Assembly: GCF_003254565.1 (NCBI RefSeq)
Contig: NZ_QJRI01000182.1
Coordinates: 124,001 to 188,000, forward strand
Length of the DNA stretch: 64,000 nt
Reading direction: 5' to 3'
DNA from: Flavobacterium nitrogenifigens
Lineage (GTDB): Bacteria > Bacteroidota > Bacteroidia > Flavobacteriales > Flavobacteriaceae
The first letter of the stretch is position 1. Each line of letters begins with the position of its first letter. Made by a program: the position numbers and the translations under genes. Of the stretch, positions 45,158 to 53,606 are shown piece by piece. Below the pieces are notes generated by a model. The model had not been told where the DNA came from. It saw only the letters and a list, made by a program, of their open reading frames with translations, and searched no databases.

Positions 45158-46225
45158 TTATCTAAAGATACCTAAATCTACTTTCAACGAAAAAATATTA
45201 GAATACAATGCAGTGCTTTGGTTTCCTAAATCGGTCAAAGCGTAATCAATTTGTATGCCTTTATATCTAAATCCTACACCAATATTAGGCTGAAAATTTA
45301 CTTTTTCGGTATTGTCCAGCTGAGTTACATTCTGAAAATTCCCAGCGCCAGCTCGTACGAAAACCAAATCGGTATAACCAAATTCAAACCCTAGAGCTGG
45401 GTCTATACTTACAGCTTTTGAGGAGATGATATCATTGGTTTGTTCAAATCTCATATTTAAATTAGCAGAAGTTAACAAACTGCATTCATTATGAAAATCA
45501 AATCTTTTAGAAACTCCCAACTGCGCTTTTGGCAATGTTATCTCTGTACTTTCTGGCAAAGTATTGTTCTCTCCTGGAATTGCATTGGCAATTTTTTCAT
45601 ATTCTTCTTCATCAATATTCCAGACGTTGTAAGTTGTAGTGATGTCGCGAAGCATTAAGCCAAACTTCCAATCATTTCTTTCAAACTGAAGTCCGATATC
45701 AAATCCAAAACCCCACGAATTGGCAAATTTCCCAATTATTCTTCGAATTACTTTTGCATTTACCCCATATTGAAATCCCTCAACAGGCAGTTTTCTCGCA
45801 TAAGAAAAAGTAAAACCATAATCTGCAGTAGAGAAGAGGCTGATTCTATTGTAATCAATATTTCCTTGATTATCGATTAATTGCGTAGTGTCCATAATAT
45901 CGTCTACGCCAAAACGAATCATCGAAATTCCCCATGCACTTCTATCATCAATGGGACTTGCGTAGCCTATATAATCGTATTGAGCAATATTGGCAAAATA
46001 GCTAGCGTGCATTAAAGCAATTTGATGATCTTCAAGATGTGTCAAACCTGCAGGATTCCAGTAAACCGCATTTACATCATTTGAAGAAGCGGTTACGGCA
46101 CTCGCCATACCTAGAGCGGCGGCATCGACCCCAATATTCATAAATTCATTCGAATATTTCCGAACGGTTTGCGCATACTGAAAAGTACAACTCCAAAGTA
46201 ATAAAAACACTAAATATTTCTTCAA
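45158..46225 (-). CDS. PorV/PorQ-family outer-membrane beta-barrel protein
   Basis: Signal peptide MKKYLVFLLLWSCTFQYAQT is followed by FMNIGVDAAALGMASAVTAS and DVNAVYWNPAGLTHLE, which define the PorV/PorQ family of the type IX secretion system. Repeated amphipathic strands and aromatic ends (355 aa) agree with an outer-membrane barrel. Whether this is the true PorV shuttle or a paralogue cannot be said. It is transcribed divergently from pssA. Confidence 0.85.
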   Translation of the reverse strand: MKKYLVFLLLWSCTFQYAQTVRKYSNEFMNIGVDAAALGMASAVTASSNDVNAVYWNPAGLTHLEDHQIALMHASYFANIAQYDYIGYASPIDDRSAWGISMIRFGVDDIMDTTQLIDNQGNIDYNRISLFSTADYGFTFSYARKLPVEGFQYGVNAKVIRRIIGKFANSWGFGFDIGLQFERNDWKFGLMLRDITTTYNVWNIDEEEYEKIANAIPGENNTLPESTEITLPKAQLGVSKRFDFHNECSLLTSANLNMRFEQTNDIISSKAVSIDPALGFEFGYTDLVFVRAGAGNFQNVTQLDNTEKVNFQPNIGVGFRYKGIQIDYALTDLGNQSTALYSNIFSLKVDLGIFR

Positions 46226-46267
46226 CTGATATGTTTTTGCAGATCGAGGCCTGTTTTAAATTTTCAT

Positions 46268-46275
46268 CAAAAATA
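46268..46275 (-). promoter_or_regulatory. Candidate -7 box TATTTTTG for the PorV/PorQ-like gene
   Basis: On the minus strand the sequence reads TATTTTTG, an exact TAnnTTTG match, about 43 bases before the ATG. No TTG at the -33 distance was found. Confidence 0.4.
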
Positions 46276-46353
46276 TAATATTTTACTCATCTAATAAGTT
46301 CCTTTACTTAAATATTCCCAAAGTCGTACTTAGAAATAAAAAACTCTCAAAAA

Positions 46354-46388
46354 AACTCGTTTTTCATCGAGTTATTATACTAAATTTG
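46354..46388 (+). promoter_or_regulatory. Candidate pssA promoter with an inverted repeat at the -33 zone
   Basis: TAAATTTG at 46381-46388 is an exact -7 box 28 bases before the pssA ATG. Just upstream, AACTCG (46354-46359) and CGAGTT (46368-46373) form an inverted repeat with 8 bases between, where the -33 element would be. It may be an operator, but six-base arms can also occur by chance. Confidence 0.4.
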
Positions 46389-46416
46389 TTCTCTGCCATT
46401 ATCAAAATTTTAAGCT

Positions 46417-47127
46417 ATGAATATTAAAAAGCATATCCCAAATCTAATTACATTAATCAATCTTTTCTGCGGCTGCGTTGCAATTGTCTTTGTGTCCGAG
46501 AATAATTATCTAATGGCTTTTTACATGGTTTGTTTGGGAATCTTTTTTGATTTCTTTGATGGCTTTTTTGCCAGATTGTTTAAAGTCTCAAGTCCGCTTG
46601 GATTGCAATTAGATTCTCTAGCGGATATGGTTACAAGCGGGGTGACGCCAGGGTATGTTATGTATAGCATGTTTCTTAACAGCGGTCATGAGTTAGGAAC
46701 AAATCCAGCAATTGCATTTTTAGGATTTATTATCACTCTAGGATCTTGTTACCGTTTGGCTAATTTTAATATTGATACACGTCAGACTGATTCTTTCATC
46801 GGACTGCCAACTCCTGCAAATGCTTTATTTATTTTAAGCCTTCCTTTGGTTATTTCGTTTTCAGATTCTTTGATGGTTCTTGAAATACTAACCAATCAAT
46901 GGGTTTTATTGGTAATCACATTATGCAGTGCTTATATTTTAAATGCTGAAATTCCGTTGTTTGCTTTAAAAATTAAAAAATTTAGTTTTAAAGAAAATGC
47001 ACTTCAAATTGTGTTTTTGATTATTTCTGTATTAATGATAGTTTTTCTTCAGTATATTGCAATTCCATTGATTATTGCTTTTTATGTATTGCTGTCGATC
47101 ATTAATAATCTTTTTTTGAAAAAGTAA
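46417..47127 (+). CDS. pssA: CDP-diacylglycerol-serine O-phosphatidyltransferase
   Basis: CDP-alcohol phosphatidyltransferase (236 aa, several helices) making phosphatidylserine, precursor of phosphatidylethanolamine. The catalytic motif D-G-x2-A-R-x8-G-x3-D-x3-D is readable as FDFFDGFFARLFKVSSPLG followed by LDSLADMVTSGV. LPTPANALFI is also typical of bacterial type-II PssA. It precedes the lysozyme gene by 9 bases, so the two may be co-transcribed. Confidence 0.93.
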   Translation: MNIKKHIPNLITLINLFCGCVAIVFVSENNYLMAFYMVCLGIFFDFFDGFFARLFKVSSPLGLQLDSLADMVTSGVTPGYVMYSMFLNSGHELGTNPAIAFLGFIITLGSCYRLANFNIDTRQTDSFIGLPTPANALFILSLPLVISFSDSLMVLEILTNQWVLLVITLCSAYILNAEIPLFALKIKKFSFKENALQIVFLIISVLMIVFLQYIAIPLIIAFYVLLSIINNLFLKK

Positions 47128-47136
47128 TTCTGTTTA

Positions 47137-47991
47137 ATGGCAAGAAAAACGACTTATCGTAAAACATATTCAAGAAAACCAGCAGGAAGATCTTTTCTGA
47201 GTAGACTTTTTCGAGGACTTTTATTGATTTTTTTCGGACTTTTATTCATTGCACTAATCTATCATTATCGCAAAGGACTTGCTTATTATCTAGGTTTTAA
47301 AACAGAAAAGGTTTTAGATGAAGACGAGGTGGATAAACATCTTTCTGATGTACGAAATATTCGCGTTCTCGAAAATCATAAAGGAAAGGTAATTGGAATT
47401 GACGTTTCTGAATTTCAAGGAAAAGTAGATTGGGAAGAAGTTGAAATTTTGGATGAAAAATATCCTGTTCAATTTGTTTTCATTCGAGCAACTGCCGGAA
47501 ATGACCGTGTCGACAGGCAATTTAAAAGAAACTGGGAAGGTGCAAAAGAGAATAAAATTATGCGCGGCGCTTATCATTATTATCGTCCAAACGAAAATTC
47601 TATTGAGCAGGCTGATCTTTTTATCAAAACAGTAAAATTACAGAAAGGAGATCTTCCGCCCGTTTTAGATATCGAGAAATTGCCTAAAAATCAATCTTTA
47701 GATAGTTTGAAAAAAGGATTAAAGCGTTGGCTTGTTAAAGTTGAAAAACACTATCAAGTTCGCCCAATCATTTATTCAGGAGAAAGGTATTATTCGGATT
47801 TTTTAAAAGAAGAATTCGGAGATTATTTGTTCTGGATTGCCAATTACAATTTCTACAGAGAAAAAATTGAAGATGATTGGCTGTTTTGGCAGTTTACAGA
47901 AAAAGCTTCTCTGCCAGGAATCAAACATCGTGTTGATGTTAATATCTACAATGGCGATTTAGAACAATTGCATTTTATTACTGTAGAATAG
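47137..47991 (+). CDS. GH25 lysozyme-family cell-wall hydrolase
   Basis: This protein (284 aa) has a basic N terminus and a membrane helix at about residues 25-45 (FRGLLLIFFGLLFIALIYHY), then a GH25 domain from about residue 85: IGIDVSEFQGKVDWEEVE, FVFIRATAGNDRVDRQF, RGAYHYYRPNENSIEQADLF and PPVLDIEKLPKN with the acidic pair expected for catalysis, ending with WLFWQFTEK. It cleaves the MurNAc-GlcNAc bond of peptidoglycan. The anchor suggests periplasmic action on the inner face of the wall. It ends next to a nested inverted repeat. Confidence 0.9.
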   Translation: MARKTTYRKTYSRKPAGRSFLSRLFRGLLLIFFGLLFIALIYHYRKGLAYYLGFKTEKVLDEDEVDKHLSDVRNIRVLENHKGKVIGIDVSEFQGKVDWEEVEILDEKYPVQFVFIRATAGNDRVDRQFKRNWEGAKENKIMRGAYHYYRPNENSIEQADLFIKTVKLQKGDLPPVLDIEKLPKNQSLDSLKKGLKRWLVKVEKHYQVRPIIYSGERYYSDFLKEEFGDYLFWIANYNFYREKIEDDWLFWQFTEKASLPGIKHRVDVNIYNGDLEQLHFITVE

Positions 47992-47993
47992 TG

Positions 47994-48130
47994 TTCAGTG
48001 GTCAGATTTTAAGTGATCAGTTTCATGTTAAAAAAAATCAGTTTTTTAGTGATCAGCTTGAAACTGAATACTAAAAAACTGATTACTTCTTGCTTTTTCA
48101 GAACTGACCACTTAAAATCTGACCACTGAA
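47994..48130. terminator. Nested long inverted repeat between convergent genes
   Basis: The outer arms, 47994-48015 and 48109-48130, are perfect reverse complements over 22 bases (left arm begins TTCAGTGGTCAG). Inside, 48036-48050 and 48070-48084 form a second perfect 15-base pair (left AATCAGTTTTTTAGT). The element fills almost the whole gap between two convergent stop codons and would act as a bidirectional terminator or mRNA-end stabiliser. Confidence 0.75.
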
Positions 48131-48137
48131 TACTTTT

Positions 48138-48878
48138 CTAGAACTCCAATTTCTTTTTACGAAGCTCGAAGTTTTGTCCAAGATAAACGCGACGAACCAT
48201 TTCGTCTTCTACCAGTTCTTCTGGAACTCCAGCTTTAAGAATTCCTCCTTCAAACATTAAGTATGTTTTGTCGGTAATTGCTAGAGTTTCCTGAACGTTG
48301 TGATCGGTAATTAAGATTCCGATGTTTTTATTTTTTAATTGCGCTACAATTCGCTGAATATCTTCAACCGCAACCGGGTCAACTCCTGCAAAAGGCTCAT
48401 CCAATAAAATAAATTTTGGATCGGTTGCCAATGCGCGGGCAATTTCTGTACGACGACGCTCACCTCCAGAAAGTAAATCGCCTCGGTTAGTACGAATGTG
48501 CTCTAAGCTGAATTCTTCAATTAAGCTTTCCATTTTGGCAATTTGCTCTTCTTTGGAAAGTTTAGTCAATTGCAGTACACTAAGGATATTATCCTCAATG
48601 CTAAGTTTTCTAAATACAGAAGCCTCTTGTGCCAAATAACCAATTCCTTGCTGTGCACGTTTGTACATCGGATAATCAGTAATATTTAAATCATCAAGAA
48701 AAATATTTCCTTGATTTGGTTTTACCAATCCCACAATCATATAAAAAGACGTTGTTTTTCCAGCTCCATTTGGCCCCAAAAGCCCTACAATTTCCCCTTG
48801 ATTTACTTCAACAGAGATTCCTTTTACAACGCTTCGTCCTTTATAGGTTTTGATTAAATTATCGGCTCTTAGCTTCAT
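48138..48878 (-). CDS. lptB: LPS export ABC transporter ATP-binding protein
   Basis: Cytoplasmic ATPase (246 aa) of the LptBFG complex, which extracts LPS from the inner membrane. Walker A GPNGAGKTT (about residues 35-43), the Q-loop region GIGYLAQEASVFRKLS, signature LLSGGERRRTEIARAL, and Walker B FILLDEPFAGVDPVAVEDIQ followed by LITDHNVQETL are all typical of LptB and distinguish it from other ABC ATPases. It stands alone here, 229 bases from the next minus-strand gene. It would serve the same LPS that this locus decorates. Confidence 0.95.
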   Translation of the reverse strand: MKLRADNLIKTYKGRSVVKGISVEVNQGEIVGLLGPNGAGKTTSFYMIVGLVKPNQGNIFLDDLNITDYPMYKRAQQGIGYLAQEASVFRKLSIEDNILSVLQLTKLSKEEQIAKMESLIEEFSLEHIRTNRGDLLSGGERRRTEIARALATDPKFILLDEPFAGVDPVAVEDIQRIVAQLKNKNIGILITDHNVQETLAITDKTYLMFEGGILKAGVPEELVEDEMVRRVYLGQNFELRKKKLEF

Positions 48879-48889
48879 TTGTTTAATGT

Positions 48890-49105
48890 GAAAATTAGAT
48901 AATTTGAAAATGAGATAATTAAAAAAAAACTAAATCATAATCAATTTTATAATTTGATTTGAAAGGCAAAATAAGTGTAAAATATTCAATAGAATGAATC
49001 AATTAACAAATTATTGCGTTTTCAAAATTTAGAACTTGTATTTCAAAATAAATAATTAGCGCATTTCAAGAGAAATTATCTAATTATCAAATTGACGCAT
49101 TTTCT
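48890..49105. repeat. AT-rich gap with imperfect inverted AATTAGATAATT-type repeats
   Basis: The gap upstream of lptB has no gene. Near its left end are AATTAGATAATTTG and GAGATAATT units; near its right end AATTATCTAATTATC and TTTTCTAATTA occur in the opposite sense, making a loose inverted pair. No clear TAnnTTTG box on the minus strand was found. Confidence 0.35.
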
Positions 49106-49107
49106 AA

Positions 49108-49458
49108 TTATTTGCCTTGCTCTTCCAGTGCTTCCCAGAATTCGTAAGCTCTTCTTAAATGAGGAACTACAATTGTTCCTCCAACAAGAGTAGCAATTCC
49201 CATTGCTTCCATCATTTCTTCTTTAGAAACTCCTTCTTTATAACTTGTTTCTAAATGGTATTTCACACAGTCATCACATCTTAAAACTGCTGATGCTACC
49301 AAACCTAAAAGCTCTTTTGTTTTTACATCAAGAGCGCCTTCTGCATAAGCATTGGTGTCAAGATTGAAAATTCGCTTTACAATTTTGTTGTTGTCAGCAA
49401 GCAGTTTTTCGTTCATTTTAGAACGGTAGTCATTAAATTCTTGAACTATATCAGACAT
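49108..49458 (-). CDS. Carboxymuconolactone decarboxylase / AhpD-like protein
   Basis: Small protein (116 aa) with the family core ELLGLVASAVLRCDDCVKYH, where the CxxC pair followed by His is the redox or proton-transfer site of AhpD-like proteins, then KEEMMEAMGIATLVGG. The family covers decarboxylases and peroxidase-linked disulfide reductants; a CxxC form suggests the latter. The start overlaps the tatC stop by 8 bases, so it is translated with tatC. Confidence 0.85.
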   Translation of the reverse strand: MSDIVQEFNDYRSKMNEKLLADNNKIVKRIFNLDTNAYAEGALDVKTKELLGLVASAVLRCDDCVKYHLETSYKEGVSKEEMMEAMGIATLVGGTIVVPHLRRAYEFWEALEEQGK

Positions 49459-50266
49459 TTTCTTTTAATTTATTTTTATAAACAATTTTCGAAATTAGAA
49501 TACTAACCTCGTAAATAAGCAACATCGGAATTGCAACAATGGTTTGGCTCACAACATCTGGTGGCGTTACAATTGCAGCAATAATTAAAATAATTACGAC
49601 GGCATATTTCCAGTACTTTCTTAAAAATTCAGGAGTTACTAATCCTAATTTTGTTAAGAAATAAATAGCAATTGGAAGTTCAAAAAAGATCGCACTTCCA
49701 AGAATACTTGTTTTAACCATTCCCATGTAAGATTCTAATGTGAACTGGTTTTTTACCACATCACTGATGGAGAATGTGGCAACGAAGTTTACCGACATCG
49801 GAATTACAACAAAATATCCAAACAATACTCCCAAGAAGAAAAGCAATGAAGAAACAAAGATGAATAATTTTGCATTTTTTCTTTCTTTCTCATAAAGTGC
49901 AGGGCTGATAAATTTCCAGATTTCCCATAAAATATAAGGGAAACTCAAGATGAAACCTGCCAAAAGACACATCCAGACAAAAATATTGACCTGGCCTTCC
50001 ATTTCAGTATTTTGAATAATGAAGTTCAGTTCTGTAATACAAATGCTGTCTGCAAATCCTAATGAATGAGATAAGTCGCAAAACCAAACATACGTGAAGA
50101 ATGTTGGTCTAATTGGACCTAAAATAATTTGATCAAATAAATAATCACTAATAAAATAAGTGACAATTGCCATAATAATTGTTGCAAGTGTACTTCTAAC
50201 CAATAACCATCTCAATTCTTCAAGATGATCTAAAAATGACATTTCGCCAAGATTTTTCTTTGCCAT
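49451..50266 (-). CDS. tatC: Sec-independent protein translocase TatC
   Basis: Polytopic membrane receptor of the twin-arginine pathway (271 aa, six helices). The N-terminal MSFLDHLEELRWLLVRST is the conserved TatC start with the L-E-E-L-R motif, followed by PFLILWEIWKF-type segment (here FPYILWEIWKFISPALYEKE) and FELPIAIYFLTKLGLVTPEF. No tatA/tatB genes are in the window. A slightly long first periplasmic loop (about residues 55-95) is visible. It overlaps kdsD by one base. Confidence 0.95.
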   Translation of the reverse strand: MAKKNLGEMSFLDHLEELRWLLVRSTLATIIMAIVTYFISDYLFDQIILGPIRPTFFTYVWFCDLSHSLGFADSICITELNFIIQNTEMEGQVNIFVWMCLLAGFILSFPYILWEIWKFISPALYEKERKNAKLFIFVSSLLFFLGVLFGYFVVIPMSVNFVATFSISDVVKNQFTLESYMGMVKTSILGSAIFFELPIAIYFLTKLGLVTPEFLRKYWKYAVVIILIIAAIVTPPDVVSQTIVAIPMLLIYEVSILISKIVYKNKLKENV

Positions 50267-51231
50267 TATACGATTCCTTCTTTTAAAATGTCATGTAAAT
50301 GTAAAACTCCTTTATATTCTCCGTTATCCGCAACGATCAATTGTGTAATCGAAAAGTCTTCTAAAATATTTAAAGCATCGACTGCCATAGTTTCAGACGA
50401 AACTACTTTTGGATTTTTAGACATAATATCTTTTGCTGTTAAATCTGCAATAGTATCACGATCATTCAGCATTCTTCGGATGTCTCCATCCGTAATAATT
50501 CCAACAATTTTATTGTCTTCAATTACTGCTGTAACGCCTAATCTTTTTTCAGAGATTTCGAAAATTGCTTTTTTGATAGAAGTTTCCGGAGTGACTGCTG
50601 GTTTTAATGAATGCTCAATCATGTCTTTCACGCGAAGCAGTAATTTTTTTCCTAAAGCGCCTCCTGGATGATAAACCGCAAAATCTTCTGGTTTAAAATC
50701 ACGCATTTCCATTAAGCAAACAGCCAAGGCATCACCCATTACAAGCTGTGCTGTTGTACTATTTGTAGGAGCTAAATTGATAGGGCAGGCTTCTGTGTCA
50801 ACAGTTGTATTTAAAACTAGATCAGAGCCTTTTGCTAAAAATGAAGTTGTGTTTCCTGTAATGGCAATCAAAGTATTTCCGAATCTTTTTAATAAAGGAA
50901 CAAGGACTTTAATTTCTGGACTATTTCCGCTTTTAGAAATGCAGATAATAACATCATCATTTTGTATCATTCCTAAATCGCCATGAATAGCTTCTGCTGC
51001 GTGCAAAAACATAGAAGGGGTTCCAGTTGAGTTAAAAGTAGCCACCATTTTTTGTGCAATGATCGCGCTTTTTCCAATTCCTGTAACGATCAGACGACCT
51101 TTGGATTCGTATATGCGTTGGACAGCTTCGTAAAAATTTTCGTCCAAAAAATCAATTAGTTTTGTAATTGCTTCACTTTCAGAGAGTATTGTTTTCTTGG
51201 CGATCGCCAATATATTTTCTTTTGTGATCAA
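50266..51231 (-). CDS. kdsD: Arabinose-5-phosphate isomerase (KdsD/KpsF)
   Basis: This enzyme converts ribulose-5-phosphate to arabinose-5-phosphate for KDO synthesis. It has an N-terminal SIS domain (GIGKSAIIAQKMVATFNSTG, CISKSGNSPEIKVLVPLLKR, APTNSTTAQLVMGDALAV) and two C-terminal CBS domains (IVGIITDGDIRRML is the first). The frame stays open to 51327, which would overlap the recQ start on the other strand. A TTG at 51231 gives 321 aa, the usual family length, and is preferred. First gene of the kdsD-tatC-CMD operon. Confidence 0.93.
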   Translation of the reverse strand: MITKENILAIAKKTILSESEAITKLIDFLDENFYEAVQRIYESKGRLIVTGIGKSAIIAQKMVATFNSTGTPSMFLHAAEAIHGDLGMIQNDDVIICISKSGNSPEIKVLVPLLKRFGNTLIAITGNTTSFLAKGSDLVLNTTVDTEACPINLAPTNSTTAQLVMGDALAVCLMEMRDFKPEDFAVYHPGGALGKKLLLRVKDMIEHSLKPAVTPETSIKKAIFEISEKRLGVTAVIEDNKIVGIITDGDIRRMLNDRDTIADLTAKDIMSKNPKVVSSETMAVDALNILEDFSITQLIVADNGEYKGVLHLHDILKEGIV

Positions 51232-51248
51232 AACAGAATATTTAAAAT

Positions 51249-51278
51249 TTGTATGTATAAAAGAAAGTTGTATCTTTA
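51249..51278 (+). promoter_or_regulatory. Candidate recQ promoter TTG-N19-TATCTTTA
   Basis: TTG at 51249-51251 is followed after 19 bases by TATCTTTA (51271-51278), a one-mismatch version of the TAnnTTTG box with correct spacing. It lies 39 bases before the recQ ATG. Both elements are present, unlike most boxes in this window. Confidence 0.5.
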
Positions 51279-51285
51279 TGTGTTG

Positions 51286-51293
51286 CAAATTTA
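51286..51293 (-). promoter_or_regulatory. Candidate -7 box TAAATTTG for kdsD
   Basis: On the minus strand TAAATTTG is an exact TAnnTTTG match, 54 bases before the preferred TTG start of kdsD. It lies inside the longer open frame, which supports the shorter gene model. Confidence 0.45.
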
Positions 51294-51317
51294 TACAAAA
51301 TACCATTAATATAGAGA

Positions 51318-53513
51318 ATGAATTCAAATGAAATTGAAATACATAAAGAATTAAAGAAGTATTTCGGCTTTAGCCAATTTAAAGGCTTGCAAGAGCAAGT
51401 CATTACGAGTATTTTAGACGAGAAGAATACATTCGTAATAATGCCGACTGGTGGAGGAAAGTCTCTTTGCTATCAACTGCCAGCTTTAATTCAAGAAGGA
51501 ACAGCAATTGTTGTTTCTCCTTTAATTGCTTTGATGAAAAATCAGGTTGATGCAATTCGAAGCCTTTCGTCTGAAAATGGAATTGCACATGTATTAAACT
51601 CCTCTCTAACCAAAACAGAAATTGCTCAGGTTAAAAAAGATATTACATCTGGATTGACCAAACTTTTGTATGTAGCCCCAGAATCACTAACAAAAGAAGA
51701 ATATGTAGCCTTTTTACAAAGTGTGCCTATTTCTTTTGTAGCCATTGATGAGGCACACTGTATCTCAGAATGGGGACATGACTTTAGACCAGAGTATAGA
51801 AATCTTAGAAATATAATTAAGCAGCTGGGTAAAGTGCCAATTATTGGTCTTACTGCAACCGCAACACCAAAGGTTCAGGAAGATATCTTGAAAAACCTTG
51901 ATATGGCCGATGCAAATACTTTTAAAGCATCGTTCAACAGACCGAACTTGTACTATGAAGTTCGTACCAAAACAAAAAATATCGAGTCGGATATTATTCG
52001 ATTCATAAAACAGCATAAAGGCAAATCTGGAATTATTTACTGTTTAAGCCGTAAAAAAGTAGAATCGATTGCCGAAGTTTTGCAAGTTAACGGAATCAGT
52101 GCTGTTCCTTATCATGCAGGTTTAGATGCCAAAACGCGGGCCAAACATCAGGATATGTTTTTGATGGAAGATGTCGATGTGGTTGTAGCAACAATTGCAT
52201 TCGGAATGGGAATTGATAAACCAGACGTTCGTTTTGTAATTCACCATGACATTCCAAAATCATTAGAAAGCTATTATCAAGAAACTGGTCGTGCAGGACG
52301 TGACGGCGGAGAAGGACATTGTTTGGCATATTACTCTTATAAGGATGTAGAAAAACTGGAGAAATTTATGTCTGGAAAACCGGTTGCTGAACAAGAAATT
52401 GGTTTTGCACTTTTACAGGAAGTTGTGGCTTACGCCGAAACCTCAATGTCGCGTAGAAAATTCTTGCTGCATTATTTCGGGGAAGAGTTTGACAGCGAAA
52501 CAGGTGAAGGTGCTGATATGGACGACAACGTTCGTAACCCAAAACATAAAGTTGAGGCTAAAGAACAAGTAGTTAAATTGCTTGAAATTGTTCGCGATAC
52601 CAAACATATTTACAAATCAAAAGAAATTGTATTTACTTTAATTGGCCGTATCAATGCGGTTATTAAAGCGCATAAAACAGACGCTCAGCCTTATTTTGGT
52701 TCTGGTTCAGACCACGATGAAAAATATTGGATGGCCTTGTTAAGACAAGTTTTGGTTTCTGGTTATTTGTCTAAAGACATTGAAACGTATGGAGTAATCA
52801 AAATTACAAAAGCTGGTTTAGATTTTATTAAAAAGCCAGTTTCGTTTATGATGTCTGAAGATCATGAATACACTGAAGCTGATGACGAAACTATTGTAAC
52901 AGGAGGGAAATCTTCTGGAACTGCTGATGAAGTTTTAACAGGTATGCTTCGTGAACTTCGTAAAAAAGTAGCTAAAAAACTTGGAGTTCCTCCGTTTGTG
53001 GTTTTCCAAGATCCTTCAATCGAAGATATGGCTTTAAAATATCCAATAACAATTCAGGAATTATATAATATTCATGGTGTTGGTGAAGGAAAAGCTAAAA
53101 AATACGGAAGTGAATTTGTTGCTTTAATCAGTCGTTATGTTGAGGACAACGATATTATTCGACCAGACGATTTAGTCGTAAAATCTACAGGAGTAAATTC
53201 TGCCAACAAATTATATATTATTCAGAATATTGATAGAAAACTTCCGTTAAGTGATATCGCTTCCGCGAAAGGGCTTTCTATGGATGCATTGATTAAAGAA
53301 ATGGAACAGATTGTTTATTCTGGAACTAAATTAAATATCAAATATTGGTTAGATGATATTTTAGATGATGACCAGCAGGAAGAAATTCACGATTATTTCA
53401 TGGAATCTGAATCTGATAAAATCGAAGATGCCCTTAAAGAATTTGATGGTGACTACGATATTGACGAATTGCGTTTAATGCGTATAAAATTTATCAGCGA
53501 GGTAGCGAATTAA
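51318..53513 (+). CDS. recQ: RecQ-family ATP-dependent DNA helicase without the zinc cysteines
   Basis: 3'-5' helicase (731 aa) for recombination and fork repair. Walker A MPTGGGKSLCYQLPAL (from residue 42), VAIDEAHCISEWGHDFRPEY, GLTATATPKVQEDIL, FGMGIDKPDVRFVIHHDIPK and YYQETGRAGRDG are the helicase motifs. In the RecQ C-terminal region, residues 372-410 read YAETSMSRRKFLLHYFGEEF and then GADMDDNVRNP, where E. coli-type RecQ has four zinc-binding Cys; none are present here. An HRDC-like domain (about 530-600) follows, then an acidic C-terminal part. Probably a Bacteroidetes subtype. Confidence 0.94.
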   Translation: MNSNEIEIHKELKKYFGFSQFKGLQEQVITSILDEKNTFVIMPTGGGKSLCYQLPALIQEGTAIVVSPLIALMKNQVDAIRSLSSENGIAHVLNSSLTKTEIAQVKKDITSGLTKLLYVAPESLTKEEYVAFLQSVPISFVAIDEAHCISEWGHDFRPEYRNLRNIIKQLGKVPIIGLTATATPKVQEDILKNLDMADANTFKASFNRPNLYYEVRTKTKNIESDIIRFIKQHKGKSGIIYCLSRKKVESIAEVLQVNGISAVPYHAGLDAKTRAKHQDMFLMEDVDVVVATIAFGMGIDKPDVRFVIHHDIPKSLESYYQETGRAGRDGGEGHCLAYYSYKDVEKLEKFMSGKPVAEQEIGFALLQEVVAYAETSMSRRKFLLHYFGEEFDSETGEGADMDDNVRNPKHKVEAKEQVVKLLEIVRDTKHIYKSKEIVFTLIGRINAVIKAHKTDAQPYFGSGSDHDEKYWMALLRQVLVSGYLSKDIETYGVIKITKAGLDFIKKPVSFMMSEDHEYTEADDETIVTGGKSSGTADEVLTGMLRELRKKVAKKLGVPPFVVFQDPSIEDMALKYPITIQELYNIHGVGEGKAKKYGSEFVALISRYVEDNDIIRPDDLVVKSTGVNSANKLYIIQNIDRKLPLSDIASAKGLSMDALIKEMEQIVYSGTKLNIKYWLDDILDDDQQEEIHDYFMESESDKIEDALKEFDGDYDIDELRLMRIKFISEVAN

Positions 53514-53518
53514 ATAAA

Positions 53519-53600
53519 GTTTACAGTCGCAGTTTACAGTCTCAGTAAACTGCGACTTAAAATTTGTCTCAGTACAAAACTGTAAACTGTGACTGTAAAC
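53519..53600. terminator. Long inverted repeat between convergent genes (recQ end)
   Basis: Arms 53519-53540 (starting GTTTACAGTCGCAG) and 53579-53600 are reverse complements over 22 bases with one mismatch. Additional CAGTAAACTG-like partial copies lie between them. The element ends 7 bases before the stop of the convergent gene and likely ends transcription from both sides. Confidence 0.7.
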
Positions 53601-53606
53601 TGAAAA

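Noticed and set aside
47994..48130. CRISPR array
   Set aside because: The repeats are inverted and nested, not direct repeats with spacers.
50288..50671. Plus-strand open frame of 127 codons
   Set aside because: It is antisense to the CBS-domain part of kdsD, with composition typical of a shadow frame.
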